A DNA stretch of 64,000 nucleotides from an uncultured Gammaproteobacteria bacterium. Lineage in GTDB: Bacteria > Pseudomonadota > Gammaproteobacteria > Pseudomonadales > Pseudohongiellaceae. The notes beneath the pieces are model-generated. The model worked only from the letters and a program-made list of their open reading frames with translations. It made no database searches and had not been told where the DNA came from. Every line of letters begins with the position of its first letter. The stretch's first letter is position 1. The stretch covers positions 1-64,000 of the forward strand of contig CAJXSF010000005.1 in the NCBI GenBank assembly GCA_913061515.1, given 5' to 3'. Both the position numbers and the translations under genes were made by a program. Shown here piece after piece: positions 47,776 through 56,318 of the stretch.

Positions 47776-48567
47776 CTATAATTGCAGGGTTGCAATCTCG
47801 ATGCGTGAGGCGGCACCGTAAATAACCGAAGGGTCTGTTGGCAAGGTTGCCGGAGCTCGTAATCCTGGCCAGATTGGCAGCAACGTGTCCAGTTGCGTCT
47901 CAATCGCCATCACAGCGGCTGAGTTATCGGTCAGCGTTTCTAGCAGTGCTATTTTTTCTTTGGCGATGCGCACAAAGCCTAATGAGTCTTGGTACTCATG
48001 CTCGTTTTCCAGTTGCCCTGCTTCGCCAACGGCAATGTCATACTCGGCTGCTGCGGTGCGCACAAGATCCACCATCACTGTGCCGAGTGTGCGAGCATCT
48101 AAATCAGTCACGACATTTTCAGCAGCGCTAATGGCATCGAGAAGAGCAGAATACGCGGCCTCTACGTCAGCGAGTGGCTTTTGCTCAGTCACCGCATTGG
48201 CTAGCCCTTCTAACTGGTCAGCAAAGTCGAGCGCACCGCGCGACTCCATTGCAGGAAGCAGATCTGTATACAGCTCATCGCCTGGGTGCTTCATATGTGT
48301 AGCCGAAGCATCTAATTCACCTTCACGATACAAATTAACGCCTACATTAAGGTGTCCGCGAATAAAGGAAAGTTGTGCCAGATACACAGAATCACTAGCG
48401 ATTGCATCGGCTGTGCTGGCGCCTTCGCCGCCTTCTCCACCTTCCTCAGCCATGGCGTCCATATCATGGCCCATATCATTGTCAGTATCGCTTGTCCCTA
48501 CATAAAACGCAGCACTTGCCGCGACTACCACGCCTAAACCAAGCCACACTCTATTTCTGATTTCCAT
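47776..48567 (-). CDS. Unknown helical periplasmic protein, probably iron-regulated
   Basis: 263 residues with an N-terminal signal or anchor helix (RVWLGLGVVVAASAAFYVG). A short Met/Asp/His/Gly-rich stretch (DNDMGHDMDAMAEEGGEGG) that could bind metal follows, then an all-helical domain with QLSFIRGHLNVGVNLYREG and HMKHPGDELYTDLLPAM. The HxxHPxxE-like sequence and helical build recall periplasmic EfeO/imelysin-type iron proteins, but I do not claim homology. GGAG precedes the ATG. It is divergent from the PiuC-like gene across a 120-base gap with a Fur-box-like palindrome, which supports a role in iron handling. Confidence 0.7.
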   Translation of the reverse strand: MEIRNRVWLGLGVVVAASAAFYVGTSDTDNDMGHDMDAMAEEGGEGGEGASTADAIASDSVYLAQLSFIRGHLNVGVNLYREGELDASATHMKHPGDELYTDLLPAMESRGALDFADQLEGLANAVTEQKPLADVEAAYSALLDAISAAENVVTDLDARTLGTVMVDLVRTAAAEYDIAVGEAGQLENEHEYQDSLGFVRIAKEKIALLETLTDNSAAVMAIETQLDTLLPIWPGLRAPATLPTDPSVIYGAASRIEIATLQL

Positions 48568-48656
48568 AGCATCTCCGCAAGTACATTAGGGCAATTTAAC
48601 AGTGGGTTTGATATTCGAGCAAACGCCCACTAAACTGGATCGCACTATACACCCAA

Positions 48657-48678
48657 CAAGAATCATTCTCAATTAGAG
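48657..48678. promoter_or_regulatory. Fur-box-like site between the divergent iron genes
   Basis: The minus strand reads TTGAGAATGATTCTTGTT. It contains the perfect palindrome AGAATGATTCT centred on a G, and the GAGAATGATT core typical of Fur boxes. It is ~10-30 bases from the piuC start and ~90-110 from the other gene, so one site could repress both. Confidence 0.6.
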
Positions 48679-48687
48679 TTTCTCCTC

Positions 48688-49353
48688 ATGTTGCTGCAGA
48701 TTGCTCAAGCTATTCCTTCTGATCTACTCGCTCAGTGCCTCTCCCTCGCCAAAGAAGGAGCCACATTTGTCGATGGTCGCGATACTGCCGGCTGGCACGC
48801 AAAATCGCGCAAACATAATCTCCAAGCACGCCCATCACCTGCGGTAGACAAACTATATAAACAGCTCGAAAAAGCCTTGTTACAACATGAATTGGTCGCT
48901 GCGGCAGCAAGGCCCAAAAACATCGTTAGGATGCAACTGAGCCGTTATGACAAAGCAATGTTCTATGGCAGCCATGTCGATGACGCCATTATGCAAGGTC
49001 AAAGAACCGACCTGTCCTTCACGTTATTTCTTAACGCCCCAGAGCAGTATGAGGGCGGCGCACTCGTCATAGACGAGGTCTCGGGTGAACGCGCATTTCG
49101 CATGGATGCAGGCGCAATGCTACTGTACCCATCCACGACTTTGCATCGTGTTGAAGAGGTCACTAGCGGCGAACGGCTCGTGATCGTCGGTTGGATTCGC
49201 AGTTATGTTGCCAACGCCGAAGAGCGCGAATTGCTCTTCGATCTAGAGCGAGTGATCGCCATGCACCGGCAACAACAAAGCACCAATAACCCTGCACTGG
49301 ATTTGTTGTTAAAGACTCGCAGTAACTTACTAAGACGCTGGGCGCAAGATTGA
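48688..49353 (+). CDS. piuC: PKHD-type Fe(II)/2-oxoglutarate hydroxylase, PiuC-like
   Basis: A 221-residue dioxygenase. The metal triad is in FYGSHVDDAIMQG (His and Asp) and TTLHRVEEVTSG (second His), and the 2-oxoglutarate Arg is expected in GERLVIVGWIRSY. The start MLLQIAQAIPSDLLAQCLSL and the length match PiuC/YbiX, genes usually found beside TonB-dependent siderophore receptors and controlled by Fur. No receptor is adjacent here. The partner is the divergent unknown periplasmic protein. Confidence 0.9.
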   Translation: MLLQIAQAIPSDLLAQCLSLAKEGATFVDGRDTAGWHAKSRKHNLQARPSPAVDKLYKQLEKALLQHELVAAAARPKNIVRMQLSRYDKAMFYGSHVDDAIMQGQRTDLSFTLFLNAPEQYEGGALVIDEVSGERAFRMDAGAMLLYPSTTLHRVEEVTSGERLVIVGWIRSYVANAEERELLFDLERVIAMHRQQQSTNNPALDLLLKTRSNLLRRWAQD

Positions 49354-49419
49354 GTAATCCCCTTTACCGTTGTTGATAATCCGCGTTTTCCGTTTCTATT
49401 CCCACAAAGGACACGCCAC

Positions 49420-50037
49420 ATGCTTAAGTTTTACTACGCTCCAAAGACCTGCGCACTCGCCGTACATTTGGCATTAGAGCACATCGGTGTCCCTTATGAG
49501 CCGATACAGCTCGACTTCTCACGACAGGCGCAACGTTCACCGGAATATTTAGCGATTAATCCCAAAGGTCGTGTGCCCGCCATCGTCACAGACGAAGGGA
49601 TTTTGACAGAGACCCCCGCCCTACTTCTTTACCTATGCCAACGCCATCCAGAGGCTAATTTAGCCCCATTAGATAATGATTTTGCTGTCGCGCAAATGCA
49701 GGCCTTTAATAACTACTTATGTGCAACCGTGCACGTAGCTCACGCTCACCGAGTACGAGGCATTCGCTGGGCGGATGATCCGGATGCTATCGAGGCAATG
49801 AAAAAGAAGGTGCCACAATCAATGGGCGATGCCATGGCATTAATCGAGAATGACATGCTGAAAGGGCCCTGGGTAATGGGAGAACAATATACCGTTGCCG
49901 ACATGTATCTTTTCACCATCTCAAACTGGTTAGAAAGCGATGGCGTCGACACCAGCAAATTGCCTCGGGTCATCGAACACCGCCAAAGAATGGCCAAAGA
50001 CCCTGCAATAAAGAAATTATTAGACTTATATGCCTAG
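49420..50037 (+). CDS. Glutathione S-transferase family protein
   Basis: 205 residues with an N-terminal thioredoxin-like domain (MLKFYYAPKTCALAVHLALE...NPKGRVPAIVTDEGILTET) and a helical C-terminal domain (GPWVMGEQYTVADMYLFTI). The Cys/Ser near residue 10-13 (APKTCALA) fits beta-class bacterial GSTs that use cysteine or serine. The substrate is unknown. AAAGGA lies upstream of the ATG. Its stop overlaps the 3' end of a small gene on the opposite strand by 4 bases. Confidence 0.9.
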   Translation: MLKFYYAPKTCALAVHLALEHIGVPYEPIQLDFSRQAQRSPEYLAINPKGRVPAIVTDEGILTETPALLLYLCQRHPEANLAPLDNDFAVAQMQAFNNYLCATVHVAHAHRVRGIRWADDPDAIEAMKKKVPQSMGDAMALIENDMLKGPWVMGEQYTVADMYLFTISNWLESDGVDTSKLPRVIEHRQRMAKDPAIKKLLDLYA

Positions 50038-50240
50038 AAGTTGATGCGCATTGGATGACGGGCAAGGATGGAAACATCCCCCCATAGCATTAGCAAGGCG
50101 TCCTCTTCGACATCGTTGCTGGTGGGGATCTGGTCGACCGGATAGAGTGTGTCAAAACAGTCCTGAGATTTCCCATCCTTGACCTGCCGCTCCAGCGCAA
50201 CGGTTTCCATCGTATTGTGGTTTAACTTCGCTAGCATCAT
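50034..50240 (-). CDS. Small acidic hypothetical protein
   Basis: A 68-residue soluble protein with no signal or membrane segment: MMLAKLNHNTMETVALERQV, then a middle part with one cysteine (SQDCFDTLYPVDQIP), then SNDVEEDALLMLWGDVSILA and RHPMRINF. No family recognised. The ATG is chosen because AAGGAG lies 6 bases upstream. The frame is open a few codons further. It converges with the GST gene (4-base overlap). The good ribosome site makes a real gene likely. Confidence 0.6.
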   Translation of the reverse strand: MMLAKLNHNTMETVALERQVKDGKSQDCFDTLYPVDQIPTSNDVEEDALLMLWGDVSILARHPMRINF

Positions 50241-50452
50241 CTCAAACTCCTTTGTCACCTACTCTATCTGATCGTGGAAGACACTATGCCTTGCAATTGT
50301 GGCAGTGTGATGTAAGGAATAAGGCAGATTGTGTTTTTTTCAGCCTAGCCAATGACACTGCTATAGCTCCAGTGCTTTCACGCGTTTACGGATTCGAGTA
50401 GGATGCAGGGACGTTAGACTTTCTTAAGCTGCATTAGATTAGGATCATCGCT

Positions 50453-51532
50453 ATGAATAAAAAGAATAAATTCAATACCGCGGTACTCAGTATAATCGGC
50501 TCTGGGTTTCTACTGGCTGTTTTTGGCTATGTCAATGCACAAGGGGAACCCCCTACCGTCATCGAAACAAGCTCCCATGTGTTTACCCAAATGGCCGAAG
50601 GTGTCTATCAAGTCACAGGCACTGGAGAGGTGTTTGTGATGAGCAACGCGTTGATGCTCGTGGGTGACGACGATGTCTTATTGGTAGACTCGCACGTCAC
50701 CCCCAATGCTGCCAACGCATTGCTGCGTTCAGTGCGTGCGGTCACCGACAAGCCTGTGCGCTACCTAGTGAACTCCCACTATCACTTCGACCACGCCCAT
50801 GGCAATCAAGTGTTTCCTGAACAAGTGGAAATCATCGGTCACAGTTTCACACGCAAAAAACTTAACGGTGAACTAGGCAATGTTCTGACTGAGAACACCA
50901 TGGTGAGTTTCACCGAAGGCGTTCCTGCTCTCGTGCAAAGCCTAAGAGAACAATTAGAGGCTGCGACTTCAGAGCAACAAAGAACACAGTTGGCCGCGCA
51001 ATTAAAATACCAAGAGGATCACATGCATTCCTTGGGTGAGATTGTGCCAACCCCGCCGAATATTACACTTGAAACAAAAATGACCTTGTACCAAAAAATG
51101 GGTGACGGTAGCCGCGAGATTCAACTTCTACACTTAGGAAAAGCACACACCGCAGGCGATGTTGTCGTGTATTTGCCAACTGAGCGAATGGTCTTCACTG
51201 GCGACATGATGCTGCCCTTCCTCGCCTATATGGGGGATAGTCATCCAGACGAATGGGTAGAAACACTCGAGGCTTTGAAGGGACTAGAGTTTGATGTGAT
51301 ATTGCCTGGACATGGCGCGCCATTCCAAGACAAGGCAATCATAGGGCACTTTCAAGCTTACCTAAGCGATATATGGCAAAAAACGGCAGCGATGAAGGCA
51401 CAAGGACTAAGCGCTGAGCAAACCGCCGCGCAAATTGACCTTAGTAATCATTCGCAAAACTTTGCTCAGATAAGAGGGCCAGGCGCTGACCCAAGGGCAA
51501 TACGCCGTATTTACGCATTGCTCGATCAATAA
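50453..51532 (+). CDS. Secreted metallo-beta-lactamase-fold hydrolase
   Basis: 359 residues. An N-terminal hydrophobic signal (AVLSIIGSGFLLAVFGYVNA, cleavage before QGEPP) sends it to the periplasm. The zinc motif is HYHFDH (His109, His111, Asp113, His114) in NSHYHFDHAHGNQVFPEQ. Further ligands are the His of HLGKAHTAGDV, the Asp of MVFTGDMML and the His of LPGHGAP. It is longer than subclass B beta-lactamases and resembles SoxH/quinoprotein-relay or alkylsulfatase-like members. The substrate is unknown, and there is no reason to call it an antibiotic-resistance gene. Confidence 0.85.
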   Translation: MNKKNKFNTAVLSIIGSGFLLAVFGYVNAQGEPPTVIETSSHVFTQMAEGVYQVTGTGEVFVMSNALMLVGDDDVLLVDSHVTPNAANALLRSVRAVTDKPVRYLVNSHYHFDHAHGNQVFPEQVEIIGHSFTRKKLNGELGNVLTENTMVSFTEGVPALVQSLREQLEAATSEQQRTQLAAQLKYQEDHMHSLGEIVPTPPNITLETKMTLYQKMGDGSREIQLLHLGKAHTAGDVVVYLPTERMVFTGDMMLPFLAYMGDSHPDEWVETLEALKGLEFDVILPGHGAPFQDKAIIGHFQAYLSDIWQKTAAMKAQGLSAEQTAAQIDLSNHSQNFAQIRGPGADPRAIRRIYALLDQ

Positions 51533-51540
51533 TAAGGTAT

Positions 51541-51587
51541 AAAAAAACGCCTGCCCATAATCGTTAACACTATGTGCAGGCGTTTTT
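51541..51587. terminator. Bidirectional intrinsic terminator
   Basis: AAAAACGCCTGC ... GCAGGCGTTTTT, a 12-bp perfect stem with flanking A and T runs between two convergent genes (metallo-hydrolase and dipeptidase). It can stop transcription from both sides. Confidence 0.95.
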
Positions 51588-51599
51588 ATAGAGCAAGCG

Positions 51600-52964
51600 T
51601 TATGCTTCTTGCTGAATCTGCGCAGCAATACGCTGAACATCATCGAGCACGCGTAGCAAATTGCCACTCCAAAGCTTCTCGATTTCTTCTTCTGTGTAGC
51701 CACGACGCACTAGCTCAAGCGTCACGTTAAAGGTTTCAGACGCATCATTCCAACCTGAAATACCCCCGCCCCCATCGAAGTCAGAACTAATACCGACGTG
51801 GTCAATGCCAATTAAATCTACCATGTAATCGATGTGGTCGATAAAATCCGCCACATCAACAGGGGGCGCAATTGCGTCAACTTCTGCGGCAATCCGAGGT
51901 TGGGCAATCGCATCAACTTGTTCCACGAGTGCATCGTAGGCAGCACGCTGCTCGTCACTCATTGCGCGGACCACTGCAAAATCTTGCAACTCAAAACCAA
52001 GTTCTTCAGCGATGCTGGCGCGTAGCTCGGCTAATAATGCGCGATTGGCCGAGTTCTTTTCCGTATTCAAATAACTACGAAAAGCCGTGGCTTGCACTAC
52101 TCCGCCATTGTCGCGTACAGCTAACAATTGCTCATCGTCCATATTGCGGCTTACATCATTGAGCGCGCGTGCTGATGTATGTGAAGCAATTACGGGGGCG
52201 CGAGTTAATTCTAATACTTGCATATTGGAAGTTTTTGCAGGGTGAGACAGATCGATCATGATGCCCCAACGATTCAACTCAGCGACTGCTTCGCGGCCAA
52301 GCTCGCTTAAACCATTGTGCAACCATACGTCGTCGCGCTCACCAGTGTTGGAATCGGCAAATTGACTATGTCCATTGTGAGAAAGCGACATATAACGCGC
52401 CCCCATTTCTTGGTAACGCTGAACATTGCCTAAATCTAACCCCATTGGGTACGCATTCTCGACCCCGATCATCGCTACCTTCTTGCCTTCACTATCGATG
52501 CGACGAACGTCATCGGACGTATAGGCCACCTCGATTGTGTCTGGCGCAAATTGCTCCGCAAGACGATGAATCGCACTAAATTTATCTAGCGCATTCGCCT
52601 CTGCCGCTGCATAGCCCTCAGGAGTTAAAGGGCCTTGGCCTGTGTAGACAATGAACCAAGCGACATCCAAACCGCCTTCGATCATTTTCGGAAGATTGAC
52701 TTGGGTGTCCAAGTCAGAGGTGTAATTATTGTCTTCCATGAAATTTGCGGTATTGATATCGGCATGAGTATCGAGAGTGATGACGCGTTCATGAATCCCA
52801 CGAGCGCGCGCGATCAACTGCGCTTCTGATTCAACCGCCGGTGCGGATTCAACCGATTGGACTGCGGGAGTCGAACTAGGAGCTGGGGTGCTGCTTTGCT
52901 CGGCAGGGCTGCAAGCGGCAAGCAGCAATGTTCCTGTCATCAGAAATATAGCTTTATTAGACAT
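51600..52964 (-). CDS. M19 (renal dipeptidase-like) membrane dipeptidase, lipoprotein
   Basis: 454 residues with lipoprotein signal MSNKAIFLMTGTLLLAAC. An M19 zinc-dipeptidase TIM barrel follows. VITLDTHADIN has the first metal His and Asp. The remaining signature sits in MIGVENAYPMG (bridging Glu), YMSLSHNGHSQF, GIMIDLSHPAK and PVIASHTSARAL. IGIDHVGISSDFDGGGG is near the C-terminus. It cleaves dipeptides, possibly including D-amino-acid or beta-lactam-like amides, in the periplasm. It stands alone, divergent from the acylase gene. Confidence 0.92.
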   Translation of the reverse strand: MSNKAIFLMTGTLLLAACSPAEQSSTPAPSSTPAVQSVESAPAVESEAQLIARARGIHERVITLDTHADINTANFMEDNNYTSDLDTQVNLPKMIEGGLDVAWFIVYTGQGPLTPEGYAAAEANALDKFSAIHRLAEQFAPDTIEVAYTSDDVRRIDSEGKKVAMIGVENAYPMGLDLGNVQRYQEMGARYMSLSHNGHSQFADSNTGERDDVWLHNGLSELGREAVAELNRWGIMIDLSHPAKTSNMQVLELTRAPVIASHTSARALNDVSRNMDDEQLLAVRDNGGVVQATAFRSYLNTEKNSANRALLAELRASIAEELGFELQDFAVVRAMSDEQRAAYDALVEQVDAIAQPRIAAEVDAIAPPVDVADFIDHIDYMVDLIGIDHVGISSDFDGGGGISGWNDASETFNVTLELVRRGYTEEEIEKLWSGNLLRVLDDVQRIAAQIQQEA

Positions 52965-53121
52965 AGGGAGAGTCTCTGCATTGATAAAAAAGTCGCCCTC
53001 ATCCTAGCAGTGACACTAGTGTTTTAAAAGCAGCATTCAAGGGCAGCTTCCGTTTTGCCCCAGAATCAGGTTTACTTCTAAACACGCTAATCACAATGAC
53101 AATAATTGCTAGGAGAACCCC

Positions 53122-55380
53122 ATGCTGACCGTCTGTTCCCGCTTGCTAGTGAGTGCCATCTGTATTGCACTTATATTCACCAGTTGCAGTCCAGCCACGG
53201 AACAGGTCGCTCCAGCGCCGCTTTCTGAAATTGAAAGACTGCAAATGATCGCCGATCGAGTCAGTATTATTCGCGATGACTTTGGTGTGGGGCATATTTA
53301 TGCCCCGACCGATGCCGATGCAGTTTTTGGCTTATTGTACGCACAGGCAGAAGACGATTTCGCCCGCGTTGAACGCAACTATATATGGGCAACAGGCAGG
53401 CTCGCTGAGATAGAAGGCGAAGCGGCGCTTTATAGTGATCTGCGAGCCAAACTCTATATGACAGAGGAAGAGGCGCACGCCGCGTATGCGCAAGCGCCCG
53501 TCTGGCTGCAAGAGTTATGTGACGCCTTCGCCGATGGCTTGAACTTCTACCTAGCCAAGAACCCTCAAGTTCAGCCGCTACTGCTAGAGCGCTTTCATCC
53601 GTGGATGCCCTTTTATTTCTTCGAAGGATCCATTGGCGGCGATATCGAACAAATTCCTCTGCCTGGCATCGAGTCGTTTTACTCGCAAGTGGATACAATG
53701 CAAGCGCAGTTGCCGGTTCTCGCACAGGCAAACGACCATACCCCGCCCGAATTTAACACTCCCAACAATGCGCTTGCTCAGACGATATTCGAAGAACCCG
53801 CCGGTTCAAACGGCATCGCGGTCGATGGTTCACTCACCGAATCCGGGAACTCTATGCTTTTAATTAATCCCCATACGAGCTTTTATTTCCGCGGGGAGTA
53901 CCATGTAGTAAGCGACGAAGGATTGAACGCGTACGGCGCCGTCACATGGGGGCAGTTCTTCATCTACCAGGGCTTCAATGAACACAATGGTTGGATGCAC
54001 ACGACCACCGCTGCAGATTTTATGGACGAATTCGTCGAGGACATTGTGCGAGAAGAAGGTGAGCTGTATTACCGCTACGGCGATGCGCTACGCCCTGTGC
54101 AAACCAGTGAGATTCGATTGCAAGTGAACGATAGCGGGCAAATGAGCGAGCGACGTTTTCCATCGTTTCGTACCCACCACGGCCCAATTACCCACAGTTT
54201 AGAAGATCGCTGGGTAGCAACTCGCATCAATTGGAACCCAGTAGATGCATTGCGCCAATCATATCTGCGCATGAAAACTGCTAATTATTCTGAGTTCCGC
54301 GACATGATGGACATTCGTACCAACTCTTCCAATAACACTGTCTACGCCGATGACTCAGGCAATATTGCTTATTTTCACGGTAATTTTATGCCTCGCCGAG
54401 ACCCATTATTTGACTATCAGCAACCTGTCGATGGCAGCAACCCAGCAACAGACTGGCAAGGTGTGCACCCGGTGGACGAGACAATTTTTATTCACAACCC
54501 TAGCAATGGTTATCTGCAAAATAGCAATTCAACGCCCTTTACCGCAGCGGGTGATCAAAGCCCGCTAGCAGAAAATTACCCAGCCTATATGGCGCCTGAC
54601 GCTGAGAATTTTCGTGCAGTCCACTCGTTAGGGCTACTTGAGAATGCGCAGTCGCTCACGCTCGACGACTTATTAGAACTCGCCTACGATGATTATATGC
54701 CTGGTTTTGCCCAACTCATCCCAGGTTTAGTCAGTGCATGGGATGCCAACAGCGACGACTGGCCAAATTTAGAAGCGCCAGTACAAACCCTTAGAACATG
54801 GGACCTGCGCACCAACACCGATTCAGTCGCAATGTCGTTGGCGCACTTTTACGGAATTATGGCCGCGCAGCGCATAGACACCCCCAATGACATGTCACAG
54901 ATGGAGCAGATCAATTGGCTAGGAACTGATAGTAACGAGCAAGACCGCTTACAGGTGTTTAGCGACACCGTTGCACAACTGGATTCAGCCTTCGGCACTT
55001 GGAATACCCCCTGGGGTGAGATCAATCGTTTTCAACGACTCAGTGGCGACATCGATCTGCAGTATGACGATAACGCCCCCAGCTTAGCCGTCGGCTTTGG
55101 CTCTGGCCGCTGGGGGGCACTAGCGTCCTATGGGGCTCGGGCCTTCCCTGGTACCAATAGAATCTACGGAAGTTCAGGCAATAGCTTTGTCGCAGTTGTC
55201 GAATTTGGTGATCAAGTTCGCGCCTTGAGTATTCTTGCCGGGGGACAAAGCGCCAATCCAAACTCGGCACACTTCCTTGATCAAGCTCAGCGCTATGTCG
55301 ATCGCGACTTCAAAGAAGTCGCTTTCTACCGGGAAGATGTTGACCGACGCATGCGCGCGAGTTACCACCCTGGAGATTAG
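53122..55380 (+). CDS. Penicillin acylase family hydrolase (AHL-acylase-like), lipoprotein
   Basis: 752 residues with lipoprotein signal ending LIFTSC (Cys ~22). An Ntn-hydrolase precursor with an alpha chain (IIRDDFGVGHIYAPTDADAV), a spacer, and the self-cleavage site EEPAGSNGIAVDG, where Ser after Gly becomes the N-terminal nucleophile of the beta chain. The beta chain has SGNSMLLINPHTSFYFRGEYH, MHTTTAADFMDEF and NNTVYADDSGNIAYFHGN, as in acyl-homoserine-lactone acylases. Such enzymes cleave amide-linked acyl chains, for example quorum signals. It follows AGGAG and is a single-gene unit. Confidence 0.9.
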   Translation: MLTVCSRLLVSAICIALIFTSCSPATEQVAPAPLSEIERLQMIADRVSIIRDDFGVGHIYAPTDADAVFGLLYAQAEDDFARVERNYIWATGRLAEIEGEAALYSDLRAKLYMTEEEAHAAYAQAPVWLQELCDAFADGLNFYLAKNPQVQPLLLERFHPWMPFYFFEGSIGGDIEQIPLPGIESFYSQVDTMQAQLPVLAQANDHTPPEFNTPNNALAQTIFEEPAGSNGIAVDGSLTESGNSMLLINPHTSFYFRGEYHVVSDEGLNAYGAVTWGQFFIYQGFNEHNGWMHTTTAADFMDEFVEDIVREEGELYYRYGDALRPVQTSEIRLQVNDSGQMSERRFPSFRTHHGPITHSLEDRWVATRINWNPVDALRQSYLRMKTANYSEFRDMMDIRTNSSNNTVYADDSGNIAYFHGNFMPRRDPLFDYQQPVDGSNPATDWQGVHPVDETIFIHNPSNGYLQNSNSTPFTAAGDQSPLAENYPAYMAPDAENFRAVHSLGLLENAQSLTLDDLLELAYDDYMPGFAQLIPGLVSAWDANSDDWPNLEAPVQTLRTWDLRTNTDSVAMSLAHFYGIMAAQRIDTPNDMSQMEQINWLGTDSNEQDRLQVFSDTVAQLDSAFGTWNTPWGEINRFQRLSGDIDLQYDDNAPSLAVGFGSGRWGALASYGARAFPGTNRIYGSSGNSFVAVVEFGDQVRALSILAGGQSANPNSAHFLDQAQRYVDRDFKEVAFYREDVDRRMRASYHPGD

Positions 55381-55571
55381 CCCTCGTCCTGAAAAATCTC
55401 CTCGATGGTCAAACCGAAGATACGTGCCGCTTTAAATGCCAGTGGCAAACTAGGGTCAAACTTTCCGGTCTCTATCGCATTGACTGTCTGCCTAGAGACC
55501 TCGAGCTGTTCCGCCAGCTGTGCTTGCGTCCATTGGCGTTGTGCGCGAAGTTGTTTCAAGTGATTTTTCAT
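55377..55571 (-). CDS. Small XRE-family repressor
   Basis: 64 residues, almost only a Cro/C1 helix-turn-helix: LKQLRAQRQWTQAQLAEQLE then VSRQTVNAIETGKFDPSLPL. This compact type usually controls its own operon together with a small membrane protein. It overlaps the membrane-protein gene by 4 bases upstream and the acylase stop codon by 4 bases. Two palindromes at the operon promoter are its likely operators. Confidence 0.93.
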   Translation of the reverse strand: MKNHLKQLRAQRQWTQAQLAEQLEVSRQTVNAIETGKFDPSLPLAFKAARIFGLTIEEIFQDEG

Positions 55572-55990
55572 TTGTAGCGCTTCGCCCCAAGCAAGGTCGC
55601 TGTCAAAAATGTCAGCCCCATAATTATCACCAGAACCGAAATCTCCGCATCAATTGCTATCACATTACTTATATCGAGATTGGAATAAGACATCCCGACC
55701 ACCAAGCCTACGCCAAGCGTTATGCCCATCGCCTCTAACTGAATCCTTTGCTGCATTTCATCTAAGGTTTTTAGGTGCTTAATATTGGCCAAGACCATCC
55801 CAATGCCCAGTAATGTATTGAGCGCAATTGCTCCCAAGGTCCACAATTTGTGGTCGTTCCACAACCATGGCGGGCCAAAGGTCGCAAGCGCCATCGTTAA
55901 CACCCATCCAAGCGTCCATCGTGCAAGATTACTTGCCGATGACGCTACTTTACGCTGCCAAGCATTAGCATTTGAGTTTTCATTCATCAT
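55568..55990 (-). CDS. Four-helix membrane protein paired with the XRE repressor
   Basis: 140 residues with four predicted membrane helices (LARWTLGWVLTMALATFGPP, LWTLGAIALNTLLGIGMVL, AMGITLGVGLVVGMSY and VIAIDAEISVLVIIMGLTFL). Between helices 2 and 3 is KHLKTLDEMQQRIQLEAMG, a motif typical of small proteins encoded with XRE regulators. Function is unknown. AGGGG lies 6 bases before the ATGATG start. It is the first gene of a two-gene operon. Confidence 0.82.
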   Translation of the reverse strand: MMNENSNANAWQRKVASSASNLARWTLGWVLTMALATFGPPWLWNDHKLWTLGAIALNTLLGIGMVLANIKHLKTLDEMQQRIQLEAMGITLGVGLVVGMSYSNLDISNVIAIDAEISVLVIIMGLTFLTATLLGAKRYK

Positions 55991-56006
55991 GTTGTTCCCC
56001 TTTCAA

Positions 56007-56068
56007 TGTAAAGCTCACTTGACACGCAAGATAGTCGCCCTAGAAAACAATGTCAAGCTTGCTTGACA
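56007..56068 (-). promoter_or_regulatory. XRE operon promoter with two palindromic operators
   Basis: On the minus strand TTGACA (-35, 6/6) and TATCTT (-10) are 17 bases apart (56056-56028). The -35 lies inside a perfect 8-2-8 palindrome, TGTCAAGCTTGCTTGACA (56051-56068). A second, nearly identical one, TGTAAAGCTCACTTGACA (56007-56024), is 44 bases away near the start of transcription. Together they look like a classic autorepression arrangement. Confidence 0.85.
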
Positions 56069-56112
56069 TATAAATTCGAAGAATTAGTGTCATTACGGGC
56101 TCAAAATCGCGA

Positions 56113-56129
56113 TGGGCATGATTATTGCC
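56113..56129 (+). promoter_or_regulatory. Possible sigma-54 (-24/-12) element
   Basis: TGGGCATGATTATTGCC has GG and GC separated by 10 bases with TTGC at -12, the sigma-54 spacing, but an imperfect -24 box. It points towards the glucosylglycerate operon. The sequence is partly palindromic, so the orientation is not certain. Confidence 0.35.
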
Positions 56130-56232
56130 CCTTACTCATAAACACTTAATAGATTTACGAGCTATGACCCCATACATCAGCAGTAAGCATGCAGCCTCTA
56201 TCGTTCGTAGTAAAAACCTCGATCCAAGTTGC

Positions 56233-56287
56233 GCACCATTTTGGTGCTTTTTGACCATGCCTGAGCGCCAGCGCACCATTTTGGTGA
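56233..56287. promoter_or_regulatory. Tandem NtrC-type binding sites
   Basis: GCACCATTTTGGTGC (56233-56247) is a perfect 6-3-6 palindrome matching the NtrC consensus GCACYNNNNNGGTGC. A second copy, GCACCATTTTGGTGA (56273-56287), differs in one base. Centre-to-centre distance is 40 bases. The pair ends ~32 bases before the start codon of the glucosylglycerate operon. Confidence 0.75.
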
Positions 56288-56318
56288 ATCCGTCTTTGTG
56301 TAGCAATGGAGATATCTT

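Larger units (their letters stand above)
55991..56318. other. Divergent regulatory region (XRE operon / glucosylglycerate operon)
   Basis: About 330 bases without a gene. It holds the XRE promoter and operators on the left, a possible -24/-12 element in the middle, and two NtrC-type palindromes on the right. Each is listed separately. Confidence 0.8.

Noticed and set aside
50453..51532. Beta-lactamase antibiotic-resistance gene
   Set aside because: Only the HxHxDH metallo-hydrolase fold is shared. The length and the rest of the sequence do not match subclass B lactamases.
56113..56129. Sigma-54 promoter for the XRE/membrane-protein operon on the minus strand
   Set aside because: The element is partly palindromic and the NtrC sites would be at enhancer distance, but the minus-strand -12 box is ATGC instead of TTGC and that operon already has a strong sigma-70 promoter.
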